NCBI GenBank assembly: GCA_964487525.1
Contig: CAZAQC010000012.1
Coordinates: 1 to 16,155, forward strand
DNA length: 16,155 nucleotides
Direction: 5' to 3'
From: UBA2177 sp964487525
Lineage (GTDB): Bacteria; Patescibacteriota; Dojkabacteria; SC72
Notes under the pieces: generated by a model
Seen by the model: only the letters and a program-made list of their open reading frames with translations
Told to the model about the DNA's origin: nothing
Databases searched by the model: none
In this document: positions 6,056 through 12,997 of the stretch, one piece after another
How the letters are laid out: each line of letters begins with the position of its first letter
How positions within the stretch are numbered: position 1 is the stretch's first letter
Translations under genes and position numbers: made by a program

Positions 6056-7321
6056 CTAGAGGTATTTATCATAGCTTCGAACAGTAACCATTGATTCTAC
6101 CTGCCTTTTCATATCTAAGATAACACCTACTATGATTAAAAGACCTGTTCCTGAGAAAACTGCTGTAGGTATAATTCCAACTGTAACAAATATGTCTGGA
6201 AGTATTGATAACAAAGCTAGAAAGACTGCACCTACTGCGGTAAGTCTAAAACTTACGTTCCTTAAATACTTTGCCGTATTCTCACCTGGACGGATTCCTT
6301 GTATGAATGCTCCTTGCTTCTGTAGGTTTTCAGCTAACTCATCAGTCTTAAATACAACTGTTAAGTAAAAAAATGAGAAAGCAATAATTAAGACAAACGC
6401 TATGGAATTAAATATCAAACGATTTTCAAGAAGACTCATTATTTTTTCAGTTACAGACGTAACTGTTTGATTAAAGTTTTTACTAATTAAGAATTTACCT
6501 ATTAACTGTGGAAATGAAAGAAATGACATAGCAAAGATAACAGGCATAACACCTGATTGGGTTAGTTTAATTGGAAGATAGCTTTCTAAAGCACCACCTG
6601 TTCTAACCCTTCTAGAATACTGTATCTTAACCTGTCTTTCTGCTTGAGTAATTATTATTACTGCAATAACAAGAACAATTGATAGTACTATGAATACAGT
6701 TTTTTGAAATGTATCCATAGTTAAGAAGTTTGATCTTATAGTTCCAGGTAATCCTGATAGGATTCCTAACATTATTAAATATGAAGATCCTCCACCTAAA
6801 CCATCCTCCGATAGTAATTCTCCAAACCACATCATGATTACTGAACCTGCTGTTAATGTGGCTGACATAGTAACAAGCTCTAATGTTCCAAGCGTTTCTA
6901 TTAATCCAAAACCTCTCAAGGTTGAATATATTACAAATGATTGAAGTATTGCTAATGGTACTGTCGCTATACGAGTGTACATAGATATTTTTCTTCTTCC
7001 TTCTGCTCCTTCCTTTCCCAATTCCTCCAATTGTGGAATAACTGTTCCTAAGAGTTGAAATATGATTGATGCATTTATGTATGGTACTAATCCTATTGCA
7101 ACTATGGATGCTGTTTCTAAAACTCCTCCTGAAACTGTTGAAAGTATATCTCCAAATCCAGTTCCTTCAAATAGTTTAACTATTGCTTCTGCAGGTATAC
7201 CAGAAACAGGAACAGCGGAGAGAACTCTGTAGAAAAGTAATATCAAAAGAGAGAAAACGATTTTTTCTCTAATTTCCTTAGTCTTAAATATTGATTTGAT
7301 ACTGTCTTTTATGTTTTTCAT
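6056..7321 (-). CDS. secY: Protein translocase subunit SecY
   Basis: 421 residues, with about ten hydrophobic membrane segments as expected for the SecYEG channel that moves proteins across or into the cell membrane. Family marks: an amphipathic N-terminus, the GIPAEAI plug-region start, GLVPYINASIIFQLLG (77-92), GAEGRRKISMYTRI (105-118), the cytoplasmic loop with RRVRTGGALESYLPIKLTQSGVMPVIFA and the IQGIRPGENT loop. It follows rplO with an 11-base gap and closes the spc ribosomal-protein run. A 6-bp inverted repeat (7323-7328 with 7340-7345) spans the junction just before its ATG. Stop is TAG. Confidence 0.98.
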   Translation of the reverse strand: MKNIKDSIKSIFKTKEIREKIVFSLLILLFYRVLSAVPVSGIPAEAIVKLFEGTGFGDILSTVSGGVLETASIVAIGLVPYINASIIFQLLGTVIPQLEELGKEGAEGRRKISMYTRIATVPLAILQSFVIYSTLRGFGLIETLGTLELVTMSATLTAGSVIMMWFGELLSEDGLGGGSSYLIMLGILSGLPGTIRSNFLTMDTFQKTVFIVLSIVLVIAVIIITQAERQVKIQYSRRVRTGGALESYLPIKLTQSGVMPVIFAMSFLSFPQLIGKFLISKNFNQTVTSVTEKIMSLLENRLIFNSIAFVLIIAFSFFYLTVVFKTDELAENLQKQGAFIQGIRPGENTAKYLRNVSFRLTAVGAVFLALLSILPDIFVTVGIIPTAVFSGTGLLIIVGVILDMKRQVESMVTVRSYDKYL

Positions 7322-7332
7322 TTAGTGTGAAT

Positions 7333-7776
7333 CTATTTTACACTACCACCAGCTTTCTCTATTTTCTCTTTTGCAGAAGGTGACATTTTTAATCCTTCTA
7401 TTATGAATTTCTTTGTTACTTCTCCCTTTGCTAAGACTTTAATATTTCCAGCACTTTTTCTTACTAGCCCCGTTTCTTTTAAGATATCAGCAGTTATTGT
7501 TGCACCCTCTTTGAAATTCTTTGCTAATATATCTACGTTAACTACCTGAGTATCAATTGTTGATGTGCTCTTAAACCCTTTGTACTTTGGCATTCTTCTA
7601 AACAAAGGTACATTTCCACCTTCAAAAGCTACTAATGATTTATGCCCAGATCTAGATTTCTGGCCTTTCTGACCTCTTCCAACTGTATGTCCTCCAACAC
7701 CAGATCCATATCCTCTTCCAATTCTTTTAGCCTTCATCACTCTTTTATTTCTTTTTGGAATATTTTCTAAATACAT
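7333..7776 (-). CDS. rplO: 50S ribosomal protein L15 (uL15)
   Basis: 147 residues, normal. L15 is a late-assembling 23S rRNA protein with a long glycine- and arginine-rich N-terminal arm. That arm is seen as RIGRGYGSGVGGHTVGRGQK (18-37) and RSGHKSLVAFEGGNVPLFRRMPKYKGFKS (about 42-70). The globular C-terminal part ends with SPSAKEKIEKAGGSV. Its ATG overlaps the rpsE stop by one base (TAATG), so rpmD (uL30), normally between them, is absent. An AAGG within the end of rpsE lies about 7 bases before the ATG. Confidence 0.97.
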   Translation of the reverse strand: MYLENIPKRNKRVMKAKRIGRGYGSGVGGHTVGRGQKGQKSRSGHKSLVAFEGGNVPLFRRMPKYKGFKSTSTIDTQVVNVDILAKNFKEGATITADILKETGLVRKSAGNIKVLAKGEVTKKFIIEGLKMSPSAKEKIEKAGGSVK

Positions 7777-8417
7777 TATTTTGCCTTATTAACTTTATTA
7801 TTTCTAGGTCGTTTGTTATCTTGTCTTCTTGTAGCTTTTTTCTTTTTCTGCTCTTTCCTCTTCTTTTCATCTTTTATCTTCTTATCCTTATCCATCTCTT
7901 CCTTTAGAGCTATTCTATCTCTCATTTTACTCATTTTTCTCAATACTCTAGATCTCCTTAATTTCTGAAGAGCTCTAAATGTGCAGTAAGCATTCGCATT
8001 TGATCCTGGACTTCCTAATATCTTTCCATATACATTATCAACTCCAGCTAATTCTAATACAGTTCTAACAGATGACCCTGCAATTACTCCAGTACCTGGT
8101 CTAGCAGGTCTTAAAAGTACCTTCGCAGCCCCATACTTAAATTCTATTTCATGAGGTATGGTATCTCCTATCAATTCTATCTTCTTTATCCCCTTAGTTG
8201 CTAACCTCTCACCCTGCTCTACAGCACTTTTAACATCTGCCCCTCTGCCTAAAGCTACTCCTACAGATCCCTTTTTATCACCAACAACAACTACTGTACT
8301 AAATCTTAGTCTCTTTCCACCTTTAGTAACTTTAGCTACTCTTCGAACAGGAAGAGCTTTCTTTTCATACATTCTGTTTTCGTAATTATTTCTTTTGTTC
8401 CTAAAATCTTCGTACAT
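7776..8417 (-). CDS. rpsE: 30S ribosomal protein S5 (uS5) with long basic tail
   Basis: 213 residues, about 45 longer than E. coli S5. S5 helps form the mRNA entry channel and supports decoding accuracy. The double-stranded RNA-binding fold (about 21-85) shows RRVAKVTKGGKRLRFSTVVVVGD; the second domain shows RPARPGTGVIAGSSVRTVLEL (about 103-123), then GKILGSPGSNANAYCTFRAL. Residues about 158-213 are an extra tail dominated by Lys, Arg, Asp and Glu, likely disordered. M16 is a possible later start, but the reported start gives an N-terminal arm of typical length. The TAA stop overlaps the rplO start. Confidence 0.97.
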   Translation of the reverse strand: MYEDFRNKRNNYENRMYEKKALPVRRVAKVTKGGKRLRFSTVVVVGDKKGSVGVALGRGADVKSAVEQGERLATKGIKKIELIGDTIPHEIEFKYGAAKVLLRPARPGTGVIAGSSVRTVLELAGVDNVYGKILGSPGSNANAYCTFRALQKLRRSRVLRKMSKMRDRIALKEEMDKDKKIKDEKKRKEQKKKKATRRQDNKRPRNNKVNKAK

Positions 8418-8427
8418 TAATTTTTTT

Positions 8428-8754
8428 CTAAATTTTAACTTTTTGCTTTCTTAATTCTTCTACGAATATCTTTACTAATCCATGATACCTATATCCACTT
8501 CTGTCAAAAACTAAACTTTCACTCTTTAATGCTTCTTTTGCAAACTTCTTTGACATGGTTATTATATCACCACTTGTTCTTTTACACATAAAGGATTTTA
8601 TAACAAGGTTCTTTTCATCATTTGACAATCCTGCATAGAAATATCTATTACTTTTGAATACAAAAACCCTAGGTTTAACAGCAGTACCATTAACACTCTT
8701 TCTGATGTGTAGTTTTCTTCTTTCTCTTCTTTGTTGTTTATTTTTCTTTACCAT
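8428..8754 (-). CDS. rplR: 50S ribosomal protein L18 (uL18)
   Basis: 108 residues, close to the usual 115-120. L18 brings 5S rRNA to the central protuberance together with L5. Motifs are RRERRKLHIRKSVNGTAVKPRVFVFKSNRYFYAGL split over residues 9-43 and the C-terminal FDRSGYRYHGLVKIFVEELRK. The central loop is somewhat shortened. Located between rplF and rpsE as in the standard spc order. Leader is A/T-rich without Shine-Dalgarno; stop TAG. Confidence 0.97.
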   Translation of the reverse strand: MVKKNKQQRRERRKLHIRKSVNGTAVKPRVFVFKSNRYFYAGLSNDEKNLVIKSFMCKRTSGDIITMSKKFAKEALKSESLVFDRSGYRYHGLVKIFVEELRKQKVKI

Positions 8755-8771
8755 TTTTATATTTACTTATC

Positions 8772-9317
8772 TTATGCTGCACCTAAATTAGACTTAGAAC
8801 TCTTTCTTCTTACATATTCATTTTCATATCTAATACCCTTACCTTTGTAAGGTTCAGGTTTTCTCATCTCTCTAACCTTTGCTGCAAATTCCCCAACTTT
8901 TTGCTTATCAAAACCTTTTATTGTAATCTTAGTTTCTTCTGGAACTTCAACCTTTATTCCCTCTAATGGCTCTACTTTGACAGGATGGTTCAATCCCAAA
9001 CTCATTACCAAGGTATTTCCTTCCATTCTTGCTCTATATCCTACACCCACCAACTCCAAATTCCTTGAAAAGCCGTTTTTCACTCCTGTGACTGCATTAC
9101 TTAGTAACACCCTGTATGTTCCATGATTTGATTTAGCCTGTTTAGTTTCAGCTTTTCTCAATACTTTTATTTCATTCTCACTTACTTCTACATCTATATC
9201 CTCTGGGAATGAAATTTTCATTTCTCCCAAAGCACCTTTAATGGTTACAACGTTTTTATCCTTTTCGACAGTGACCCCTTCTTCAATTTTTATATATTCT
9301 AATCCTATTCTAGACAT
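8772..9317 (-). CDS. rplF: 50S ribosomal protein L6 (uL6)
   Basis: 181 residues, normal. L6 lies at the base of the L7/L12 stalk near the GTPase centre and the sarcin-ricin loop. Two repeated L6 domains are visible: the first with GALGEMKISFP, the second beginning near SRNLELVGVGYRARMEG (84-100) and ending KVGEFAAKVREMRKPEPYKGKGIRYENEYVRRK, the signature C-terminal motif, here from about 135 to 171. It starts 4 bases after the rpsH stop, with no Shine-Dalgarno, which suggests coupled translation. Confidence 0.98.
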   Translation of the reverse strand: MSRIGLEYIKIEEGVTVEKDKNVVTIKGALGEMKISFPEDIDVEVSENEIKVLRKAETKQAKSNHGTYRVLLSNAVTGVKNGFSRNLELVGVGYRARMEGNTLVMSLGLNHPVKVEPLEGIKVEVPEETKITIKGFDKQKVGEFAAKVREMRKPEPYKGKGIRYENEYVRRKSSKSNLGAA

Positions 9318-9321
9318 TTGA

Positions 9322-9699
9322 TTACCAAACTTTACAGATTAATTCACCACCTAGGTTTTTACTTTTGGCCCTAGCACCAGACAAAACTCCTGTTGATGTA
9401 CTTATTATTGATATACCTCTTCCATTCATAATTGGCATTATTTCCCTGTGCGTAAGATATATTCTTTGTCCTGATTTACTTACTTTTTCAAGATGAGTAA
9501 TAACAGGCTCTTTATCATCATACTTTAATACAACATCAATATATCTTCCCTTATCTTCGTAATCCTCAATCATCCCCTCTTCTTTAAGAACCTTTAATAT
9601 TTCAGTATTAACTTTAGTATTAACAACTTCAACATTGTCTTTCAACCTCATGATTGCATTTTGTATTCTTATTAACATATCTGCTATTAGATCGTTCAT
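9322..9699 (-). CDS. rpsH: 30S ribosomal protein S8 (uS8)
   Basis: 125 residues, slightly short of the E. coli 130. S8 binds helix 21 of 16S rRNA in the central domain and is an early assembly protein. It begins MNDLIADMLIRIQNAIMR and ends GGELICKVW; the conserved RIYLTHREIMPIMNGRGISIISTSTGV region is at about 79-105. In E. coli S8 represses translation from the rplE start; I could not recognise an S8 site here. Located between rpsN and rplF. No Shine-Dalgarno. Confidence 0.98.
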   Translation of the reverse strand: MNDLIADMLIRIQNAIMRLKDNVEVVNTKVNTEILKVLKEEGMIEDYEDKGRYIDVVLKYDDKEPVITHLEKVSKSGQRIYLTHREIMPIMNGRGISIISTSTGVLSGARAKSKNLGGELICKVW

Positions 9700-9720
9700 T
9701 CTTATTTTTCTTAAATTAAA

Positions 9721-9915
9721 TTACCAAATTGCTTTCTTTACTCCAGGTATCTTTCCTTCACTTGCTAATTTTCTAAAACAAATTCTACACATACCATAAT
9801 GTCTCATATATCCCCTTGCTCTACCACATATATTGCATCTATTGTAAACTCTAGTGCTATATTTAGACTTTATTTTCAATTTTCTTGCTTTGTATTCTTT
9901 AGCTTCTGTTGACAT
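9721..9915 (-). CDS. rpsN: 30S ribosomal protein S14, zinc form (uS14)
   Basis: 64 residues from the ATG at 9915. It is the short zinc-binding type with C27, C30, C43 and C46 in RCNICGRARGY and GMCRICFRKLA, ending GKIPGVKKAIW. S14 helps build the 30S head. A TTG at 9936 would add seven residues, but the ATG gives a length closer to the family (about 61) and avoids deeper overlap. Even so, the first 17 bases overlap the end of rplE in another frame, with no Shine-Dalgarno, so initiation probably depends on ribosomes finishing rplE. Confidence 0.95.
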   Translation of the reverse strand: MSTEAKEYKARKLKIKSKYSTRVYNRCNICGRARGYMRHYGMCRICFRKLASEGKIPGVKKAIW

Positions 9916-10453
9916 CTTTGCTGAATGGGAATCCAAATTTATCTAAGAACAATTTACCTTCTTCATTACTTTTCGCTGTTGTAACTAGTGTTACTTGTAA
10001 GCTTCTTACTTTAGTAACATTATTAGGATCGATTTCTATAAAAACGGTATGATCTTCTATTCCAATAGAGTAATTACCTGCACCATCAAATGATTCTGGG
10101 TTTAAACCTCTGAAATCCTTAGTCCTTGGTAAAACAACATTAACCAACTTATCAAAGAACTCCCACATTCTATCACCTCTTAATGTTACTGATACTCCAA
10201 CTTCCATACCTTTTCTTATTTTAAATGCTGATATTGCTTTCTTCGCTTTATTTACAACTGGCTTCTGTCCACTTATTAATGTAAGCATTTCCACAATCTC
10301 GCTTAACGCAGAACTATTAGAAACTGATTCTCCTGCGCCCACATTGATTGTTATTTTTTTTAAAGTTGGAACCTGCATAGGATTTTTATATTCCTTTTCT
10401 TTTATCATCTCTGCTTTTATTTTTTTATTGTATTCTTCTCTCAGTCTAGCCAT
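9899..10453 (-). CDS. rplE: 50S ribosomal protein L5 (uL5)
   Basis: 184 residues, normal. L5 binds 5S rRNA in the central protuberance and touches P-site tRNA. Family marks: NPMQVPTLKKITINVGAGES (24-43), KPVVNKAKKAISAFKIRKGMEVG (about 69-91), VLPRTKDFRGL, and SFDGAGNYSIGIEDHTVF (about 121-138). It starts 2 bases after rplX with no Shine-Dalgarno. Its last 17 bases double as the beginning of rpsN. Stop TAA. Confidence 0.98.
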   Translation of the reverse strand: MARLREEYNKKIKAEMIKEKEYKNPMQVPTLKKITINVGAGESVSNSSALSEIVEMLTLISGQKPVVNKAKKAISAFKIRKGMEVGVSVTLRGDRMWEFFDKLVNVVLPRTKDFRGLNPESFDGAGNYSIGIEDHTVFIEIDPNNVTKVRSLQVTLVTTAKSNEEGKLFLDKFGFPFSKDVNRS

Positions 10454-10455
10454 CT

Positions 10456-10863
10456 TTATTTTTTAGTTTTAGATTTAGTTTTAAATTCTGCTTTCTTAGC
10501 TTTTGTTTTACTTGTCTTATTTGTTTCAACTTTTTCAACTGTTTTCTTTGTGTTTATTAATATTTCTTTGCCACATTTTTTACATAGCCTTGTTATCTTT
10601 CCTTCATTCTTCTTAATCATAACTCTTGTGGCTTTTCCACATAAAGGACATACTAACATAATTTTTGATAAAGGGAATGGTTTTTCTATGATTACTATTT
10701 CGGATGTCTTAGTTTTTCCATCACCTTTCAAATGTCTTTTATACAAATTCAAACCTTCCACAATAACTTTTTGAGCCTTAACATCAACAGCAACAACAGA
10801 ACCTCTTTTGCCTCTTTCCTTTCCGTATAAAATTTTTACTGTATCGCCTTTCTTAATCTTCAT
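10456..10863 (-). CDS. rplX: 50S ribosomal protein L24 (uL24) with zinc ribbon and lysine tail
   Basis: 135 residues, versus about 103 in E. coli. L24 starts assembly of the 50S subunit at the 5' end of 23S rRNA. The KOW motif is at about 4-31 (KKGDTVKILYGKERGKRGSV), followed by VEGLNLYKRHLK. A zinc-ribbon pair follows: C72 and C75 in CPLCGKATRV, C94 and C97 in CKKCGKE. Residues about 104-135 are a low-complexity Lys/Thr tail. The gene lies between rplN and rplE, in standard order. Leader A/T-rich, no Shine-Dalgarno. Confidence 0.97.
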   Translation of the reverse strand: MKIKKGDTVKILYGKERGKRGSVVAVDVKAQKVIVEGLNLYKRHLKGDGKTKTSEIVIIEKPFPLSKIMLVCPLCGKATRVMIKKNEGKITRLCKKCGKEILINTKKTVEKVETNKTSKTKAKKAEFKTKSKTKK

Positions 10864-10878
10864 TTTTATAAATATAAA

Positions 10879-11250
10879 TTATAGTACCTCAGAAGCAAGT
10901 GAAACTATCTTATCAAAACCTTTTTCTTTAAGTTCTCTTGCTACGGGTCCAAATATTCTAGTTCCTTTAGGTGCCTTATTCTTCGTATCAATTATGACTA
11001 CTGCATTATCATCAAATCTTATATATGTACCATCTTTTCTTTTTATTTCTTTATGTGTTCTAACTATTACTGCTTTATGTACTTCATGTCTTTTCATTCC
11101 TGTGTTAGGTAATGCTTTTTGTACTGCAACTGCAACTATATCCCCTACACTACAGTATCTCTTTTTAGATGATCCTACTGTACCGATGATCTTTGCCACC
11201 TTTCCCCCACTATTATCTGCAATTGTTAATGTTGCTTCTCTTTGTATCAT
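10879..11250 (-). CDS. rplN: 50S ribosomal protein L14 (uL14)
   Basis: 123 residues, the standard length. L14 forms intersubunit bridges with 16S rRNA helices and is a docking site for the silencing factor RsfS. Motifs: MIQREATLTIADNSGGKVA, GDIVAVAVQKALP, and DDNAVVIIDTKNKAPKGTRIFGPVARELKEKGFDKIVSLA over about 79-119. It starts one base after the rpsQ stop, and its Shine-Dalgarno AAAGGAG, 6 bases before the ATG, lies in the last rpsQ codons: one of the few strong ribosome-binding sites here. Confidence 0.98.
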   Translation of the reverse strand: MIQREATLTIADNSGGKVAKIIGTVGSSKKRYCSVGDIVAVAVQKALPNTGMKRHEVHKAVIVRTHKEIKRKDGTYIRFDDNAVVIIDTKNKAPKGTRIFGPVARELKEKGFDKIVSLASEVL

Positions 11251-11251
11251 G

Positions 11252-11509
11252 TTATTCTCCTTTATTTATTACTAACCATTTTACTTTCTTTGAATATGGT
11301 CTACTCTCTCTTATAGTGACAATATCCCCAATATTAAGCTCTTTTTCTGTATGAGCAAAATACACTTTTTTTCTCTTTATTATTTTCTTATAAACAGGAT
11401 GTGCTTCAACACTATCAACTCTGACCTTTACAGTTTTATTCATTTTATTACCTGTAACTACACCCTCTATCTCCCTTTTTTTGCCTGTTTTTTTTATTTC
11501 TTTTTCCAT
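11252..11509 (-). CDS. rpsQ: 30S ribosomal protein S17 (uS17)
   Basis: 85 residues, normal. S17 binds the 16S 5' and central domains. The OB-fold signature is GVVTGNKMNKTVKVRVD (16-32), HPVYKKIIKRKKVYFAHTE (37-55) and GDIVTIRESRPYSKKVKW (62-79). In most bacteria rpmC (uL29) lies directly before rpsQ; here there is only a 57-base gap after rplP, which carries a promoter-like element. The leader before the ATG has no Shine-Dalgarno. The last codons supply the Shine-Dalgarno of rplN. Confidence 0.97.
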   Translation of the reverse strand: MEKEIKKTGKKREIEGVVTGNKMNKTVKVRVDSVEAHPVYKKIIKRKKVYFAHTEKELNIGDIVTIRESRPYSKKVKWLVINKGE

Positions 11510-11554
11510 ATATCTATTATTTAAATAACGGCCTGTATTCTATCAATTATTGCT

Positions 11555-11583
11555 ATTATACTCAAGCTATATCTCTGTCCTTC
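11555..11583 (-). promoter_or_regulatory. Candidate internal promoter before rpsQ
   Basis: A perfect TATAAT (11560-11555) follows a -35-like AGGACA (11583-11578, 4 of 6) with a 17-base spacer. The -35 lies inside the end of rplP. The -10 and its flanks (AGTATAATAGCAA) are identical over 13 bases to the rnpB promoter. It could drive rpsQ and the genes after it independently of the S10 promoter. Motif evidence only. Confidence 0.5.
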
Positions 11584-11980
11584 CAACAAATTTAGTCTTA
11601 ACTGAAAATTTATGACCTGCTAATTTCAATGCTTCTCTTGCTGTTTTCTCGTCTACGCCACCTATTTCCATAAGTATTGTTCCTGGTGTCACAACTGCTA
11701 CATATCCCTCTACTGCACCTTTTCCACCTAACATTTTACTGTTTGTTGATTTCTGAGTATATGGTTTGTGTGGAAATATTTTAACCCATACTTTACCTTT
11801 CCTTTTTGTAAATCCTGTCATAGCTCTTCTAGCTGCTTCTATTTCTCTTGCATTTATCCAACCATTAACCATTGATCTGAGTCCAAATTCTCCGAAGTCT
11901 ACCCTATTATTAGAAGATGCTATTCCTCCCATTTTACCTCTCATTTCTTTTCTGTATTTTCTTTTTTTAGGTTGTAACAT
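11567..11980 (-). CDS. rplP: 50S ribosomal protein L16 (uL16)
   Basis: 137 residues, normal. L16 supports A-site tRNA placement beside the peptidyl-transferase centre and organises late 50S assembly. It begins MLQPKKRKYRKEMRGKMGG and has EIEAARRAMTGFTKRKGKVW (46-65) and HKPYTQK. The loop usually reading RMGKGKG is KMLGGKG (82-88), so R81 of E. coli (a known hydroxylation site) is Lys and one loop Lys is Gly. A Shine-Dalgarno AAGGA lies 5 bases before the ATG in the 21-base gap after rpsC. Stop TAG. Confidence 0.98.
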   Translation of the reverse strand: MLQPKKRKYRKEMRGKMGGIASSNNRVDFGEFGLRSMVNGWINAREIEAARRAMTGFTKRKGKVWVKIFPHKPYTQKSTNSKMLGGKGAVEGYVAVVTPGTILMEIGGVDEKTAREALKLAGHKFSVKTKFVGRTEI

Positions 11981-12001
11981 AGCTATCCTTAATTAAATAT
12001 A

Positions 12002-12649
12002 TTATTCCTCTCTATCTATCTCAGTTTTATCTCCTTTGTATATCCAAACCTTTATTCCCATTAATCCTGCATCCGCAGTAGTTGCAGTTTCACTAGCGTA
12101 ATCTACATCAGCTCTTAATGTTTGTGCAGGAACAGAGCCGGCTGTAGCTTTTACAGTTCTAGCCTGACTCGCATTATTGATCCTACCTGAAACCCAAATT
12201 CTTAAGCCCTTAGCTCCCGATTGCATTATTTTCTCCTTTGCACTCATTACTAAAAGTTTTGATGGTTGTCTTCTTTCAATACCATCTGCTATCGATCTAG
12301 CAACAATACTTGCTGAAAGGTCTGCCTTTTTAACTTCTCTTACTTTTAATTCTACATCCAATTTAGTTATTCTCCTCAGTTCTTTCTGTAAAAGATCTAT
12401 TCCTTCCCCACCTCTACCTATTGCTACACCAGGCCTTGCTACAAATGCAATTACTTCTATCTTGTTCAATGATCTGTTTACTTTGATACAATCCAAACCA
12501 GCATCTTTCATTGCTTTTGTGACTTTTTTGTTTATTAACAAATCTAAAGCCAAAAACTTAGGATAGTCTTTTTTATCAGAGTACCACATAGAGTCCCAAA
12601 TTTTATTTATCCCCATTCTTATTGCGTTTGGATTTACTTTTCTTCCCAT
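12002..12649 (-). CDS. rpsC: 30S ribosomal protein S3 (uS3)
   Basis: 215 residues, a little shorter than E. coli (233) because the C-terminal tail is reduced. S3 lines the mRNA entry pore. Marks: MGRKVNPNAIRMGI, a KH domain with the GXXG loop in ARPGVAIGRGGEGI (71-84), AKGLRIWVSGRI (146-157) and TLRADVDY (177-184) with GIKVWIYKGD near the end. Residues 131, 132 and 135, Arg-Arg and Lys in E. coli and tied to mRNA unwinding, are Lys, Leu and Met. The usual GRLGGAEIART is GRINNASQART. Starts 2 bases after rplV; no Shine-Dalgarno. Confidence 0.97.
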   Translation of the reverse strand: MGRKVNPNAIRMGINKIWDSMWYSDKKDYPKFLALDLLINKKVTKAMKDAGLDCIKVNRSLNKIEVIAFVARPGVAIGRGGEGIDLLQKELRRITKLDVELKVREVKKADLSASIVARSIADGIERRQPSKLLVMSAKEKIMQSGAKGLRIWVSGRINNASQARTVKATAGSVPAQTLRADVDYASETATTADAGLMGIKVWIYKGDKTEIDREE

Positions 12650-12651
12650 AA

Positions 12652-12993
12652 TTACTTTACTTTTAATTCTAAATTAAGATGTGATCTTCTCTTGTGTATC
12701 TGAGATACTCTTCCCCTAGATTGGAATCTGGTTCTTTTTAGTGTTCTAGCTTCATCTACTGTTATTTCACTTATTACTAGCTCATCTTTATCTACACCAT
12801 ATGCTTCTCTTGCGTTAGCTATACCAGAAAGTATTGCCTTCTTTACAGATTCATTTCCCTTCTTTAGCATCAAACTTAGTATATCTAATGCATTTTCAAC
12901 ATTCTTTCCCCTAACAGCATCAATAACAAGCCTCAACTTAAGGGGTGATTGTGCTATATTCTTTACTTTTACTTTTATTATTTTTTCTTCCAT
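12652..12993 (-). CDS. rplV: 50S ribosomal protein L22 (uL22)
   Basis: 113 residues, normal. L22 contacts all 23S domains and its long beta-hairpin lines the peptide exit tunnel. Visible: NIAQSPLKLRLVIDAVRGKNVENALDIL (about 12-39), the helix with VKKAILSGIANARE, and the tunnel hairpin DEARTLKRTRFQSRGRVSQI (80-99) followed by HKRRSHLNLEL. Hairpin length is unchanged relative to E. coli, so no macrolide-type deletion is seen. It lies 4 bases after rpsS. Leader A/T-rich, no Shine-Dalgarno. Confidence 0.98.
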   Translation of the reverse strand: MEEKIIKVKVKNIAQSPLKLRLVIDAVRGKNVENALDILSLMLKKGNESVKKAILSGIANAREAYGVDKDELVISEITVDEARTLKRTRFQSRGRVSQIHKRRSHLNLELKVK

Positions 12994-12997
12994 ATTT

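Noticed and set aside
6627..6830. A 67-codon minus-strand frame inside secY
   Set aside because: It is out of frame within a well-supported secY and has an Asn/Ile-rich translation without family signs.
9916..9936. A longer S14 starting at TTG 9936
   Set aside because: It adds seven residues not typical of zinc-type S14 and deepens the overlap with rplE; ATG at 9915 gives a length close to the family.
11510..11566. A shortened uL29 gene in the rplP-rpsQ gap
   Set aside because: 57 bases cannot hold even a third of uL29, and no frame there resembles it.
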